Positions 1 to 9,715 of a stretch of 64,000 bases of DNA are shown here, piece after piece; the stretch's first letter is position 1; the number at the start of each line of letters is the position of its first letter. Source of the stretch: Flavobacteriales bacterium. Lineage in GTDB: Bacteria > Bacteroidota > Bacteroidia > Flavobacteriales_F > PHOS-HE28. The translations under genes were made by a program, and so were the position numbers. The notes below the pieces were generated by a model, which saw nothing but the letters and a program-made list of their open reading frames with translations, did no database searches and had not been told where the DNA came from. The stretch is taken from contig JADJCX010000009.1 of assembly GCA_016703005.1 (NCBI GenBank), forward strand, positions 62,001-126,000, read 5' to 3'.

Positions 1-188
1 GCATCCACGATGCCTTGAAGCCGCTCGGCGTGGCCGTGGTGATGGAATGCGACCACCTGTGCATGCGCATGCGTGGGGTGCAGAAACAGAACAGCGTTAC
101 CACTACCTCCGCATTCACCGGAGTGTTCCTCAACAGCGACCGCACGCGGAAAGAATTCATCGAACTTATCGGCAGTAAGCTCCATTAG
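1..188 (+). CDS. folE: GTP cyclohydrolase I, 3' end only
   Basis: This is the C-terminal 61 residues of a reading frame that enters from outside the window (first full codon at 3) and stops with TAG at 186-188. FolE converts GTP to 7,8-dihydroneopterin triphosphate, the first step of tetrahydrofolate/pterin synthesis, as a cytosolic decamer. The segment MECDHLCMRMRGVQ is the hallmark of the family: the Cys in DHLCM is a zinc ligand and MRGVQ lies at the active site. The following STTTSAF.GVF segment also fits the family C-terminus. The frame is too short and lacks a start, so it is seen only as a tail. fabD follows 37 nt downstream on the same strand. Confidence 0.93.
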   Translation, partial: IHDALKPLGVAVVMECDHLCMRMRGVQKQNSVTTTSAFTGVFLNSDRTRKEFIELIGSKLH

Positions 189-225
189 CATGGGCGCGAG
201 ATCTCGCGCCCCAACAACAACGATC

Positions 226-1098
226 ATGACAGCGTACGTATTCCCCGGACAAGGCAGCCAGTTCCCCGGCATGGGCAAGGACCTTTACGACAGCGACGGC
301 AACGCGCGCATCTGGTTCGAGCACGCCAACGACACGCTCGGCTTCAACATCACCGACATCATGTTCAAGGGTTCCGATGAGGACCTGCGGCAGACGCGCG
401 TGACGCAACCAGCGATCTTCCTGCACAGCGTGATCAAGGCCAAGGTGCTGGGCGACGCGTTCCAACCCACCATGGTCGCCGGGCACTCACTGGGCGAATT
501 CAGCGCGCTCATGGCAACAGGTGCCATGGAATTCACTGGCGGTTTGAAGCTGGTGGCCGCGCGTGCGAACGCCATGCAGCGTGCTTGCGAGATGCAATCA
601 GGCACCATGGCCGCCATCATCGGCATGGAAGACGCCAAGGTGGAAGAGATCTGCGCCACGATCCCCGGTGTGGTACCAGCGAACTACAACTGCCCCGGCC
701 AATTGGTGATCAGCGGAACGCTGGAAGCGGTGACCAAGGCCTGCGAAGTCATCAAGGCAGCCGGCGCCAAGCGTGCGCTCATCCTACAAGTAGGTGGCGC
801 CTTCCACAGTCCGCTGATGGAACCTGCCCGCGCCGAGTTGGAAACAGCCATCGCTTACACGCCGATCGTGAACCCGCGTTGCCCGATCTACCAGAACGTG
901 GACGCACACCCGCGCAAGGACCCCGCCCGCATCAAGGCCAACCTGATCGCGCAACTCACCGCGCCGGTGCGGTGGACACAGACCATGCAGAACATGCTCA
1001 CAGATGGCGCCACCAAAGTGGTGGAAGTCGGGCCCGGCACCGTGCTGCAAGGTCTATTCAAGAAGGTGAGCAAGGAAGTGGAGGCGGTGGGGGCGTGA
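226..1098 (+). CDS. fabD: Malonyl-CoA:ACP transacylase
   Basis: FabD (290 aa) moves malonyl from CoA to acyl carrier protein to feed fatty-acid elongation in the cytosol. The N-terminus MTAYVFPGQGSQFPGMG is the classic start of the family. The nucleophile Ser88 lies in GHSLGE and the catalytic His194 in GGAFHSPL. Length is normal, slightly under the 300-310 residues common elsewhere. The frame is open further upstream to 73, but that extension reads antisense to family expectation and overlaps folE, so ATG 226 is chosen. The stop overlaps the next start by one base (TGATG), which suggests translational coupling to the small membrane protein downstream. Confidence 0.95.
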   Translation: MTAYVFPGQGSQFPGMGKDLYDSDGNARIWFEHANDTLGFNITDIMFKGSDEDLRQTRVTQPAIFLHSVIKAKVLGDAFQPTMVAGHSLGEFSALMATGAMEFTGGLKLVAARANAMQRACEMQSGTMAAIIGMEDAKVEEICATIPGVVPANYNCPGQLVISGTLEAVTKACEVIKAAGAKRALILQVGGAFHSPLMEPARAELETAIAYTPIVNPRCPIYQNVDAHPRKDPARIKANLIAQLTAPVRWTQTMQNMLTDGATKVVEVGPGTVLQGLFKKVSKEVEAVGA

Positions 1099-1520
1099 TG
1101 TCTCTGACCGCGCTCCTTTCCGTCAGGGGAGTTTTTTCTCTCGCGGTTATTGCGTTTTCGCTAATGCTGTTGTATTCCTCTTGGGGCAACTATCAAGCTT
1201 TTCTTGTCCAGGAACAAGGGGAAGAGGTGACCGTGACGGTCGTGGAAAACGATGCGCTCTTCAGGCGAAGGCCTGCCCCCAGACGTTGGCACCGAGGTGC
1301 AGTCACGATCACGGTTTCACTCGATGGGGAAAGACTACCAATGCGGGTAGAAAGGCGCGATAAAGAACAGTATTCCATCGGCGCTCGTGTATTGGTAAAG
1401 CACGCCAAAGGAGACAAGAAGCTGATCGCAATGTCGAACGATCATCGAGCGAATGCCTTGGCTGCCCTAGTAAGTGCCATCCTGGTAGTCGTTCTCCTTT
1501 GGTTCGGGTTGCGCCGCTGA
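1098..1520 (+). CDS. Small two-TM membrane protein, DUF3592-like layout
   Basis: A 140-residue protein with a hydrophobic segment at about residues 9-27, a polar beta-rich middle (VTVTVVENDALF, AVTITVSLDGERL) and a second hydrophobic segment at about 117-137 ending in GLRR. This TM-beta-TM layout resembles DUF3592-type membrane proteins, but similarity is only by shape and I do not assign a function. Its ATG overlaps the fabD stop by one base, so it is probably co-transcribed with fabD. The start is fixed by this overlap; the longer open frame upstream lies inside fabD in another phase and is not credible. Confidence 0.7.
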   Translation: MSLTALLSVRGVFSLAVIAFSLMLLYSSWGNYQAFLVQEQGEEVTVTVVENDALFRRRPAPRRWHRGAVTITVSLDGERLPMRVERRDKEQYSIGARVLVKHAKGDKKLIAMSNDHRANALAALVSAILVVVLLWFGLRR

Positions 1521-1614
1521 GGCCGGGACTGTTATCCGCATACCCCTTCAGCATCCTTTAATGACGCGCATTCCAACCGGCGCAAGGACCCGAGAAGGTA
1601 AATGGCCGGTAAGA

Positions 1615-2364
1615 TCAAAGCGACACATTCACCAGTTTCCCGCTAGCGATCAACTTGTGCAGATAGGGCTGGTTCAGCGTGTTCTTGATCGCTTCCACGT
1701 GGCCCATGCTGTGGCAGTCGCTGCCCAGTAGTTCGTACCAGCCGAGGTCGATGAGCTTCTCGGCGGTCTTCTTTGCGCCGGGTCCGTAAGCGCCCATGAG
1801 CGCAATGGTGTTCAATTGCAGCATCACACCGCGGTCCTTCAACTTCTCCATGGTGCTGAAGTCGGTGTGCCAGTATTGGTAGCGCTCGGGATGCGCAAGC
1901 ACCGGCCGGTAGCCCTGTGTCTGCATCTCGAAGACCAAGCCGAGCAGTACAACCGGCTCGCTGATGAAGGGCAGTTCGAACAACACGTAGTTGTTGCCGA
2001 ATGTGAGCACCTTCTTCTCCTTCACCAGCCGTTCGAGATCGTGGTCCAAGTAGTACTCGGCTGCGGCGTCCACTTCCATATCGATGCCCTGGCGACGGAC
2101 TTCGGCGCGCACTTTCTCCAAACCACCGAGGATGATCTCCGGCGTGTTCTTGTAGCCGTCGGCCATCACATGCGGGGTGGTAACCACCTTGCGATAACCA
2201 AGCTCGCTCATCGCCTTGATCAGCTCAATGCTCGCCTCCAACGTTGGAGCGCCATCGTCGATGCCCGGGATGAAATGGCTGTGTACGTCGCACTTCAGTA
2301 CGCTCAGGTCGGCCGGTCCCAGGTCGGGCTGGCGCTCACCGAAGAGTTTGCTGAAGAGGCCCAT
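1615..2364 (-). CDS. CpsB/YwqE-type tyrosine-protein phosphatase (PHP domain)
   Basis: A 249-residue PHP-domain protein of the CpsB/CapC/YwqE family, manganese-dependent phosphatases that dephosphorylate the tyrosine kinases controlling capsule and exopolysaccharide export. Visible metal-binding motifs: CDVHSHFIPGIDDGA near the N-terminus (H-x-H and D-D-G), TPHV, the Glu of AAEYY, LAHPERY, and SDCHSMGH near the C-terminus. The start MGLFSKLFGE at 2364 shares one base with the rfbB stop (TGATG), so it is the last gene of the sugar operon. No matching BY-kinase (Wzc-like) gene is in the window; the substrate kinase must lie elsewhere. A longer upstream frame lies within rfbB and is rejected. 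Confidence 0.9.
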   Translation of the reverse strand: MGLFSKLFGERQPDLGPADLSVLKCDVHSHFIPGIDDGAPTLEASIELIKAMSELGYRKVVTTPHVMADGYKNTPEIILGGLEKVRAEVRRQGIDMEVDAAAEYYLDHDLERLVKEKKVLTFGNNYVLFELPFISEPVVLLGLVFEMQTQGYRPVLAHPERYQYWHTDFSTMEKLKDRGVMLQLNTIALMGAYGPGAKKTAEKLIDLGWYELLGSDCHSMGHVEAIKNTLNQPYLHKLIASGKLVNVSL

Positions 2365-3416
2365 CAGCGCGCGTAGTGAGCTTCGTAGTACTGCTGATAA
2401 GCGCCGGAAGTCACGTGCTCCAACCAGGCTTCGTTGGCGAGGTACCAGTCCACCGTGCGCTCCAAACCTTCCTCGAAGGTGATGCTCGGTTTCCAACCCA
2501 GCTCGCGTTCGATCTTGCTCGCATCGATCGCGTAACGCAGGTCGTGACCGGCGCGATCCGTGACGTAGCTGATGAGCTTCGCACTCTCCCCTTCCGCACG
2601 GCCGAGCTTCTTGTCCATGATCCGGCAGAGCAGGTGCACCAGATCGATGTTCTTCCACTCGTTGTGGCCACCGATGTTGTACGTCTCACCGTTCACGCCT
2701 TTGTGGAAGACGGTATCGATGGCGCTGGCATGGTCCTCCACCCACAACCAGTCGCGCACGTTCTCGCCCTTGCCGTAAACAGGCAAAGACTTGTTGTTAC
2801 GGATGTTGTTGATCATGAGCGGGATCAACTTCTCCGGGAAGTGATGGCTGCCGTAGTTGTTGCTGCAGTTGCTCACCACGAAGGGGAGCTTGTAGGTGTT
2901 GCCATCCGCGCGCGCGAAGTGATCGCTGGCAGCCTTGCTGGCGCTGTATGGGCTCTGCGGATCGTAGGCCGTCTCTTCAGTGAAGAAGCCGCCATCGTGC
3001 AGCGAGCCATAGACCTCGTCCGTGCTCACGTGGTAGAAGCGCTTCCCTTCGAAAGCGCCCTTCCACCCTTCACGGGCTGCGTTCAGCAAAGTCACCGTAC
3101 CCAGCACATTGGTCTCAACGAACGCCAGCGGATCGCTGATGCTGCGATCCACGTGACTTTCTGCGGCGAGATGGATGACGCCAGCGGGCTTGTGCTCCGC
3201 GAAGACCTTCTTCAACCCTTCCGCATCGCGGATGTCGCACTTCACGAACGTGTAATTCGGTGCGTTCTCAACATCGCGCAGGTTTTCTAAGTTACCCGCA
3301 TATGTGAGCGCGTCCAGGTTGATGATGCGGTACTGCGGGTAGCGGGTAACCAAGCGCCGCACCACATGGCTGCCGATGAAGCCGGCGCCGCCGGTGATGA
3401 GGATGGTGCGCTCCAT
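2364..3416 (-). CDS. rfbB: dTDP-glucose 4,6-dehydratase
   Basis: A 350-residue extended short-chain dehydrogenase that converts dTDP-glucose to dTDP-4-keto-6-deoxyglucose for rhamnose and other deoxysugars. MERTILITGGAGFIGSH carries the NAD-binding GxxGxxG; STDEVYG holds the catalytic Asp-Glu pair typical of RmlB; YSASKA is the YxxxK motif. ATG 3416 is chosen because it gives the usual N-terminus two bases after the wbpA stop; a GTG at 3422 that overlaps the wbpA stop is the alternative and adds two residues. The partner rfbA is 53 kb away at 56142-57011, and no rfbC or rfbD lies nearby, so the final sugar is not fixed by the window. Confidence 0.95.
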   Translation of the reverse strand: MERTILITGGAGFIGSHVVRRLVTRYPQYRIINLDALTYAGNLENLRDVENAPNYTFVKCDIRDAEGLKKVFAEHKPAGVIHLAAESHVDRSISDPLAFVETNVLGTVTLLNAAREGWKGAFEGKRFYHVSTDEVYGSLHDGGFFTEETAYDPQSPYSASKAASDHFARADGNTYKLPFVVSNCSNNYGSHHFPEKLIPLMINNIRNNKSLPVYGKGENVRDWLWVEDHASAIDTVFHKGVNGETYNIGGHNEWKNIDLVHLLCRIMDKKLGRAEGESAKLISYVTDRAGHDLRYAIDASKIERELGWKPSITFEEGLERTVDWYLANEAWLEHVTSGAYQQYYEAHYAR

Positions 3417-3418
3417 GC

Positions 3419-4713
<1,295 letters not shown>

Positions 4714-4717
<4 letters not shown>

Positions 4718-5739
4718 GACTTGCTCTTCAGCTTATAGATACGTTCGATGATCTCCACCACCTTCAATCCTTCCAGCGCGTTGGTGGTGAGCGTGGTGCG
4801 GCCCTTCAGCGTGTCCACCACGTTCTGGATGATGTAACTGTGATTGTTCGCGCTCCCTTTGTAGGCACCGTAGTCGTTGGCAGGATTCGTGGGGGCGAGC
4901 TCGGGCATTGTGTAGTCCTTGATGTGGCACACTTCCACCTGGTCCATGTACTGCCCGCCGATCTTCACACTGCCTTTTGAGCCGATGATGGTCATGCTGC
5001 TCTCCAGGTTCTTGTCCCACACGGACGTGCTGTAGTTGATACAGCCCATGCCCCCGTTGACGAAGCGGAACTGCACCAAGCCGCTGTCCTCGAATTCGGT
5101 AAGGTCGGCATGGTTGAAGTCGGCGAACTTGGCCTGGATCTCGGTGATGTCGCCGAACAGCCAGTACATAATGTCGATGAAGTGGCTGAACTGCGTGAAG
5201 AGCGTTCCGCCGTCAAGATCGGTGCGGCCTTTCCAACCACCCTTCTTGTAATAACGCTCGTCGCGGTTCCAGTAGCAGTTCACCTGCACCATGAAGATGT
5301 CGCCGAGCTTGTTGCCGTCGATTACGCTCTTGATCCACTGGCTTGGTGGCGAGTAACGGTTCTGCATCACCCCGAACACGGTACGGTGCACTTGCAGTGC
5401 TTTGTACAGCACCTCCTCGCAGTCGCTCTTGCTCAGGCCCATCGGCTTCTCGCATACCACATGCTTGCGTGCCTCAAGAGCTTTCAAGCTCTGTTGCGCG
5501 TGAAGTCCGTTCGGCGTGCAGACGTTTACCACATCGATACCGGGCAACTCGCGCAACATCTCATCGATATCGCTGAACACGGGAACACCGAACTGGTCGG
5601 CGCCGGTATCAGCGTTCGCACGGATGTCGCAGACAGCCAGCAGCTCCGCTTCCGGATGGCGCTTCACCATCTCCGCGTGCCGCTTGCCGATGTGGCCGCA
5701 GCCGACGACCGCGAACTTGATCTTTCCTTGATCTGTCAT
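4714..5739 (-). CDS. wbpB: UDP-GlcNAc-uronate 3-dehydrogenase (Gfo/Idh/MocA family)
   Basis: A 341-residue oxidoreductase of the Gfo/Idh/MocA family, close to WbpB/WlbA, which oxidise C3 of UDP-GlcNAc-uronate to the 3-keto sugar. The N-terminal Rossmann motif is VVGCGHIGKRH (residues 10-20); CEKPMGL is the family EKP motif with the catalytic Lys. Its ATG (5739-5737) overlaps the stop of wbpD by four bases. The first bases of the gene lie inside a REP-like hairpin (5734-5764), so the start codon itself comes from a repeat. With WbpE it probably forms the coupled oxidation-transamination pair known for this pathway. Confidence 0.92.
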
Positions 5740-5764
5740 GCCGGGCCTGACCCGGCATCTCGCC
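5734..5764. repeat. REP-like hairpin spanning wbpD stop and wbpB start
   Basis: On the minus strand this reads GAGA, an 8-base stem (TGCCGGG core), TCAGG loop, the complementary stem, then TGACA. It is the same unit as the two halves of the element at 15508-15635; the differing stem bases are compensated on both sides, so the hairpin is conserved more than the sequence. The wbpD stop TGA and the wbpB start ATGACA fall within its end. Confidence 0.75.
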
Positions 5765-6328
5765 GAGCAACTTTACCGTTCTTCAATACATACACCTGCC
5801 CACTTTCCTGACAAGTCGCTTCGCCTTTGGCATCGAACTTCAGCTTGTGGCCGAATTCGCTCATCCATCCGGTCTGGCGAGCTGGATTACCAACTACGAG
5901 GGCGTAGTCGGGCACTTCTTTGGTCACCACGGCTCCGGCACCGATGAAGGCGAAGCGGCCGATGTCATGGCCGCAAACGATGGTGGCGTTGGCGCCGATG
6001 GAAGCCCCTGTTTTCACGAGCGTGCGAAGGTATTCCCCCCTCCTGACCACGGCGCTGCGCGGGTTGATCACGTTGGTGAAGACCATGCTCGGCCCCAGAA
6101 ACACGTCATCCTCGCACTCCACACCGGTGTAGATGCTCACGTTGTTCTGCACTTTCACGTTGCGACCGAGCTTCACGTCCGGGCTGATCACCACGTTCTG
6201 TCCGATGTTGCAGTTCTCCCGATCGTGCACCCAGGCATGATGTGGCTGAAGTGCCAGATGCGCACGCCTTTGCCAATGGTACAGCCGTCGTCAATGACGG
6301 CGGTAGGATGGGCGGTGTAGTCGGCCAT
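5736..6328 (-). CDS. wbpD: UDP-sugar N-acetyltransferase (WbpD/WlbB type), frameshifted
   Basis: A left-handed beta-helix (hexapeptide-repeat) acetyltransferase that N-acetylates the 3-amino group of UDP-GlcNAc3N-uronate. The first part, from ATG 6328 (MADYTAHPTAVIDDGCT, then IWHFSHIMPGCTIG), is in one frame; the rest (ENCNIGQNVVISPDVKLG, then IGANATIVCGHDIGRFAFIG) is in another. Adding one base in the CCC run at 6218-6220 joins them into the typical 197-residue WbpD sequence, so I treat it as one gene with a one-base loss. The last residues (RRDAGSGPA) are encoded by a REP-like hairpin. A start at 6230 would lack the first third of the protein. Confidence 0.85.
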
Positions 6329-6345
6329 TTTTCGCAAAGGGGAGG

Positions 6346-6353
6346 CGAATGTA
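6346..6353 (-). promoter_or_regulatory. Putative -7 element (TACATTCG) for wbpD
   Basis: Minus-strand TACATTCG, 17 bases before the wbpD ATG, matches the Bacteroidota TAnnTTTG element at seven of eight positions. The same variant precedes other genes in the window. Confidence 0.4.
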
Positions 6354-6408
6354 CCTCAGCCAGCCGCACGCTGCGGGGCATCCATCGCGCCTGGACTTGT
6401 CGCAGCCT

Positions 6409-7287
6409 TCAGCTTGGTTGCAGCACCAACCCAGGCAGATCTTCCGCCTTTACCGGACCATCGAGCAATGCGACCCCATGGAGCGTGTTGCACACCTTGG
6501 ATAGTGCCTCCGCATCCACCTTCCCATCCACGTTCCACCGCACGCTGTTGAACCACAGCTCCGCGTCGCCTACCTTGAGGCCATAGCGTTGCGCCACCAT
6601 TGCTGGGGCGTTCTTCTTCTGCATAAGGCCTTGCGCCTGATCGCGCACCACTTTCAAGGTACGTTCCACGGCTTTGGCATGCTCGGCCAGCACTTCGTTG
6701 CGCACCACCACCACGAAAGCGGGCCACGTGGTGCTTATCTCGTCCACCCGGCGCAATGCGCCGCTGTGCACGTGTGGCGAGGTGCTCCACTTCTCCCAGA
6801 GGAAGGCCAGCGGTTCACCGGTGCTCATCCGCTCCACGGCCCCTTTCAAGTCGTTCACCACAACGAAGTCCTTCTCGGTAAGGGTTCGTCCTTGTTCACG
6901 AGCATACAGCATGGCCATCAAATGACTTCCACTGTTGAACCGGCTGATCGCGAAAGGCACTTGGGCCAGATCCGCAGCGGTCTTCATTGCAGTTGATACA
7001 CCCACGTGTACGCCCCATGTCAGCGGGGAATCCACGAAATGCGATACGATCCGGCTGGGATTACCCCGAATGATGTCGCGCACGGCTCCTTCTGTGACGA
7101 GCACCGCCACGTCCACCTTGCCTTTGCGCAGCAGTTCGCACATAGCGCCGGTCCCTTCGGGCACGGTGCGCCATCTCAGGTCAACACCGGCGCGCACAAA
7201 GGCACGCCGCTCCAGTCCCAACTGCCACGGCAGGTTGAAGTGTTCCGGGACACCGGCGATACGAAGAAGGGTGAGGGGATTGTCCAA
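6409..7287 (-). CDS. Periplasmic-binding-fold (type II) protein without signal peptide
   Basis: A 292-residue protein with the two-lobed type-II substrate-binding fold of SsuA/Thi5-like proteins, recognisable from RIAGVPEHFNLPWQLGLE at the start, EGTGAMCELLRKGKVDVAV (phosphate/ligand loop region), and VDSPLTWGVHVG. It has no signal peptide or lipobox, so it is probably cytosolic, like the Ca3427-type members of the superfamily. No ABC transporter genes accompany it. Only a TTG start (7287) is available, and it lies at the edge of a dispersed repeat. It sits inside the nucleotide-sugar operon, but a role there is not evident; ligand unknown. Confidence 0.72.
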   Translation of the reverse strand: MDNPLTLLRIAGVPEHFNLPWQLGLERRAFVRAGVDLRWRTVPEGTGAMCELLRKGKVDVAVLVTEGAVRDIIRGNPSRIVSHFVDSPLTWGVHVGVSTAMKTAADLAQVPFAISRFNSGSHLMAMLYAREQGRTLTEKDFVVVNDLKGAVERMSTGEPLAFLWEKWSTSPHVHSGALRRVDEISTTWPAFVVVVRNEVLAEHAKAVERTLKVVRDQAQGLMQKKNAPAMVAQRYGLKVGDAELWFNSVRWNVDGKVDAEALSKVCNTLHGVALLDGPVKAEDLPGLVLQPS

Positions 7288-7365
7288 TGCTCAATGATCA
7301 AGTTCAATATCCAAGAGTGATCCCTACTTGATCATTGGGTGTTGACCATTGGATCTTGAGTCTTC
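7281..7365. repeat. AT-rich dispersed repeat, copy 1
   Basis: An AT-rich block of ATTGnnTnTTGA-type words arranged as an imperfect inverted repeat, filling the space between uxs and the binding-fold gene. It shares the stretch CCCTACTTGATCATTGG and what follows with copy 2 at 19391-19483, 12 kb away. It contrasts strongly with the GC-rich surroundings. Confidence 0.75.
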
Positions 7366-7375
7366 CGCGAAGCGG

Positions 7376-8368
7376 TCACTTCCTCACATACCCTTCAAAG
7401 GTGTTATGGTCCTTCTCGTGCAGTTCTTCAGGGCTCAAGCTCTTGAAGTACTCGTAAGTGATCTTCAAGCCTTCGGCGCGTGCGACTTTCGGTTCCCAAC
7501 CCAGCAGCTTCCTGGCCAAGGTGATGTCCGGCTGGCGCTGCATGGGATCGTCCTGCGGAAGCGGTTTGTATATCACCTTCTGCTTGGTGCCGGTGAGTTT
7601 GATGATCTCCTCGGCGAACTGGCTGATGGTGATCTCGCTCGGGTTGCCGATGTTCACCGGGCTGGCGTAGTCGCTCTTCAGCAAGCGGTAGATGCCTTCG
7701 ATGAGATCGTCCACGTAGCAGAAGCTGCGCGTTTGATCGCCCTTGCCGAAGACGGTGAGGTCTTCACCGCGTAGAGCTTGGCCGATGAAGGCCGGCAACA
7801 CCCGACCGTCGTTCAATCGCATGCGCGGGCCGTACGTGTTGAAGATGCGCACCATGCGTGTTTCCACACCGTGGTAGGTGTGGTAGGCCATGGTGATGGC
7901 TTCCTGGAAACGTTTCGCTTCGTCGTACACGCCGCGCGGACCAACGGTGTTCACATGGCCCCAATACTCTTCGGTCTGCGGATGCACTTGGGGATCACCA
8001 TAGACCTCGCTCGTGCTGGCAACGAGGATGCGCGCACCCTTGGCCTTGGCAAGTCCCAGCAGATTGTGCGTGCCCAGCGAGCTCACCTTGAGCGTTTGGA
8101 TCGGGATCTTCAGGTAGTCGATCGGCGAAGCAGGCGATGCGAAGTGCAGGATGTACTTCAACGGTCCCGGCACATGCACATACTTGCTCACGTCGTGATG
8201 GTAGAATTCGAAGCCTTTCTTGCCGAAGAGATGTTCGATGTTCTTCAGCCGGCCCGTGATGAGGTTGTCCATGGCCACCACTTCATAGCCTTCGGCCATG
8301 AAACGATCGCACAGGTGCGAACCGAGGAACCCGGCGGCACCGGTAATGAGTACGCGCTCTTTGCTCAT
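7376..8368 (-). CDS. uxs: UDP-glucuronate decarboxylase (UDP-xylose synthase)
   Basis: A 330-residue extended SDR that decarboxylates UDP-glucuronate to UDP-xylose. MSKERVLITGAAGFLGSH carries GxxGxxG; the region HFASPASPIDYLKIPIQTLK and YGDPQVHPQTEEYWGHVN are signature stretches of UXS enzymes; YDEAKR is the YxxxK motif. The ATG at 8368 overlaps the end of ugd by four bases, so substrate production and use are translationally coupled. Upstream frame extension (to 8518) lies inside ugd and is rejected. Length matches soluble bacterial UXS rather than the longer ArnA-type fusion. Confidence 0.95.
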   Translation of the reverse strand: MSKERVLITGAAGFLGSHLCDRFMAEGYEVVAMDNLITGRLKNIEHLFGKKGFEFYHHDVSKYVHVPGPLKYILHFASPASPIDYLKIPIQTLKVSSLGTHNLLGLAKAKGARILVASTSEVYGDPQVHPQTEEYWGHVNTVGPRGVYDEAKRFQEAITMAYHTYHGVETRMVRIFNTYGPRMRLNDGRVLPAFIGQALRGEDLTVFGKGDQTRSFCYVDDLIEGIYRLLKSDYASPVNIGNPSEITISQFAEEIIKLTGTKQKVIYKPLPQDDPMQRQPDITLARKLLGWEPKVARAEGLKITYEYFKSLSPEELHEKDHNTFEGYVRK

Positions 8369-9678
8369 GCTGTCACTTTGTTCAGTCCGATGCTCACATA
8401 TGTGTAGCCCTGCTCTTTCATCGAATCGAGTTCGTACAGGTTGCGACCGTCGAAGATCACCTTGTTCTTCAGCAAACTGCCAACGCGCTTGAAGTCCGGG
8501 TTGCGGAACTCGCTCCACTCGGTGCAGATGATGAGCGCATCGGCATCCTTCAGCGCCGCGTACTCATCGATGGCGTAGGTGATATTGTCGCCGTTCATCT
8601 TCTTCACGTTCGGCATGCCCTCGGGATCGAAGGCGCTCACGGTCGCTCCTTCTTTCAGCAGCGCCTCGATCATGTATAGCGCCGGTGCTTCGCGGATATC
8701 ATCCGTGTCGGGCTTGAAGGCCAGACCCCACATGGCGAAGTGTTTGCCCTTCAACGATCCACCGAAGTGCTTCATGATCTTCGGCATGAGCGCCGTCTTC
8801 TGGAGCTCGTTCACCTGCATCACACTGTCGATGATGCGGAAGTCGTAACCAGCATCGTTGCCGCTCTTGGCCAGGGCCTGCACATCCTTGGGGAAGCAGC
8901 TGCCACCGTAGCCGATGCCCGGGAACAGGAAGCGCTTGCCAATGCGCGTATCGGTACCCATGCCGATGCGCACTTTGTCCACGTCGGCACCCACCATCTC
9001 GCAGAAGTTCGCGATCTCGTTCATGAACGTGATCTTGGCCGCGAGGAACGCGTTGGCCGCATACTTCGTCAGCTCGGCGCTGCGCTCATCCATGAAGATG
9101 ATCGGATTGCCTTGCCGCACGAAGGGCTTGTAGAGGTCCTCCATCAATTTCTTCGCGCGATCGCTGCTCGTTCCCACCACCACGCGATCGGGTTTCAGGA
9201 AGTCGTCCACCGCGAATCCCTCGCGCAGGAACTCCGGGTTGCTCACGATGTCGAACTCCACTTTGGCGTGCTTCTTCACCGCTGCGTGCACTTTCTCGGC
9301 GGTGCCCACGGGTACCGTGCTCTTGTCCACGATCACTTTGTAATCGGTCATGATCTTGCCGAGGTCGTCGGCCACGCCGAGCACGTATTTCAGGTCGGCA
9401 CTGCCGTCCTCGCCGGGAGGGGTGGGCAACGCGAGGAAGATGATCTGCGCTTGATCGATGGCGCTCTTCAGGTCGGTGGTGAAGTGCAGGCGGCCTTGAC
9501 GGATGTTCCGCTCGAAGAGCACGTCCAGGTGCGGTTCATAGATCGGCACTTTGCCGTCCTTCATCTTCTGCACTTTCTCCTTGTCGATGTCGACACAGAT
9601 CACGTGGTTGCCGGTTTCGGCGAAGCATGTGCCCGTGACGAGTCCTACGTATCCGGTTCCTACTACTGCGATATTCAT
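8365..9678 (-). CDS. ugd: UDP-glucose 6-dehydrogenase
   Basis: A 437-residue NAD-dependent enzyme that oxidises UDP-glucose twice to UDP-glucuronate. The N-terminal MNIAVVGTGYVGLVTGTC is the NAD-binding site, STVPVGT follows the family pattern, and Cys261 in YGGSCFPKD is the catalytic nucleophile. It feeds uxs, with which it overlaps by four bases, and lies 37 nt downstream of wbpE. A second, clearly different dehydrogenase (wbpA) is in the same operon; the GGSCFPKD motif makes this one the glucose enzyme. Confidence 0.97.
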   Translation of the reverse strand: MNIAVVGTGYVGLVTGTCFAETGNHVICVDIDKEKVQKMKDGKVPIYEPHLDVLFERNIRQGRLHFTTDLKSAIDQAQIIFLALPTPPGEDGSADLKYVLGVADDLGKIMTDYKVIVDKSTVPVGTAEKVHAAVKKHAKVEFDIVSNPEFLREGFAVDDFLKPDRVVVGTSSDRAKKLMEDLYKPFVRQGNPIIFMDERSAELTKYAANAFLAAKITFMNEIANFCEMVGADVDKVRIGMGTDTRIGKRFLFPGIGYGGSCFPKDVQALAKSGNDAGYDFRIIDSVMQVNELQKTALMPKIMKHFGGSLKGKHFAMWGLAFKPDTDDIREAPALYMIEALLKEGATVSAFDPEGMPNVKKMNGDNITYAIDEYAALKDADALIICTEWSEFRNPDFKRVGSLLKNKVIFDGRNLYELDSMKEQGYTYVSIGLNKVTA

Positions 9679-9715
9679 TCTTGGTGGGGTTGGGGTCGAT
9701 GATCATCGACCCGTA

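Noticed and set aside
1309..2658. Additional minus-strand frames around 1309-1554 and the upstream extension of the PHP phosphatase
   Set aside because: They lie in or against better genes and have no recognisable sequence.
8740..9702. 320-codon plus-strand frame opposite ugd
   Set aside because: Antisense to the unambiguous ugd gene and full of His/Val/Ala runs; a shadow.
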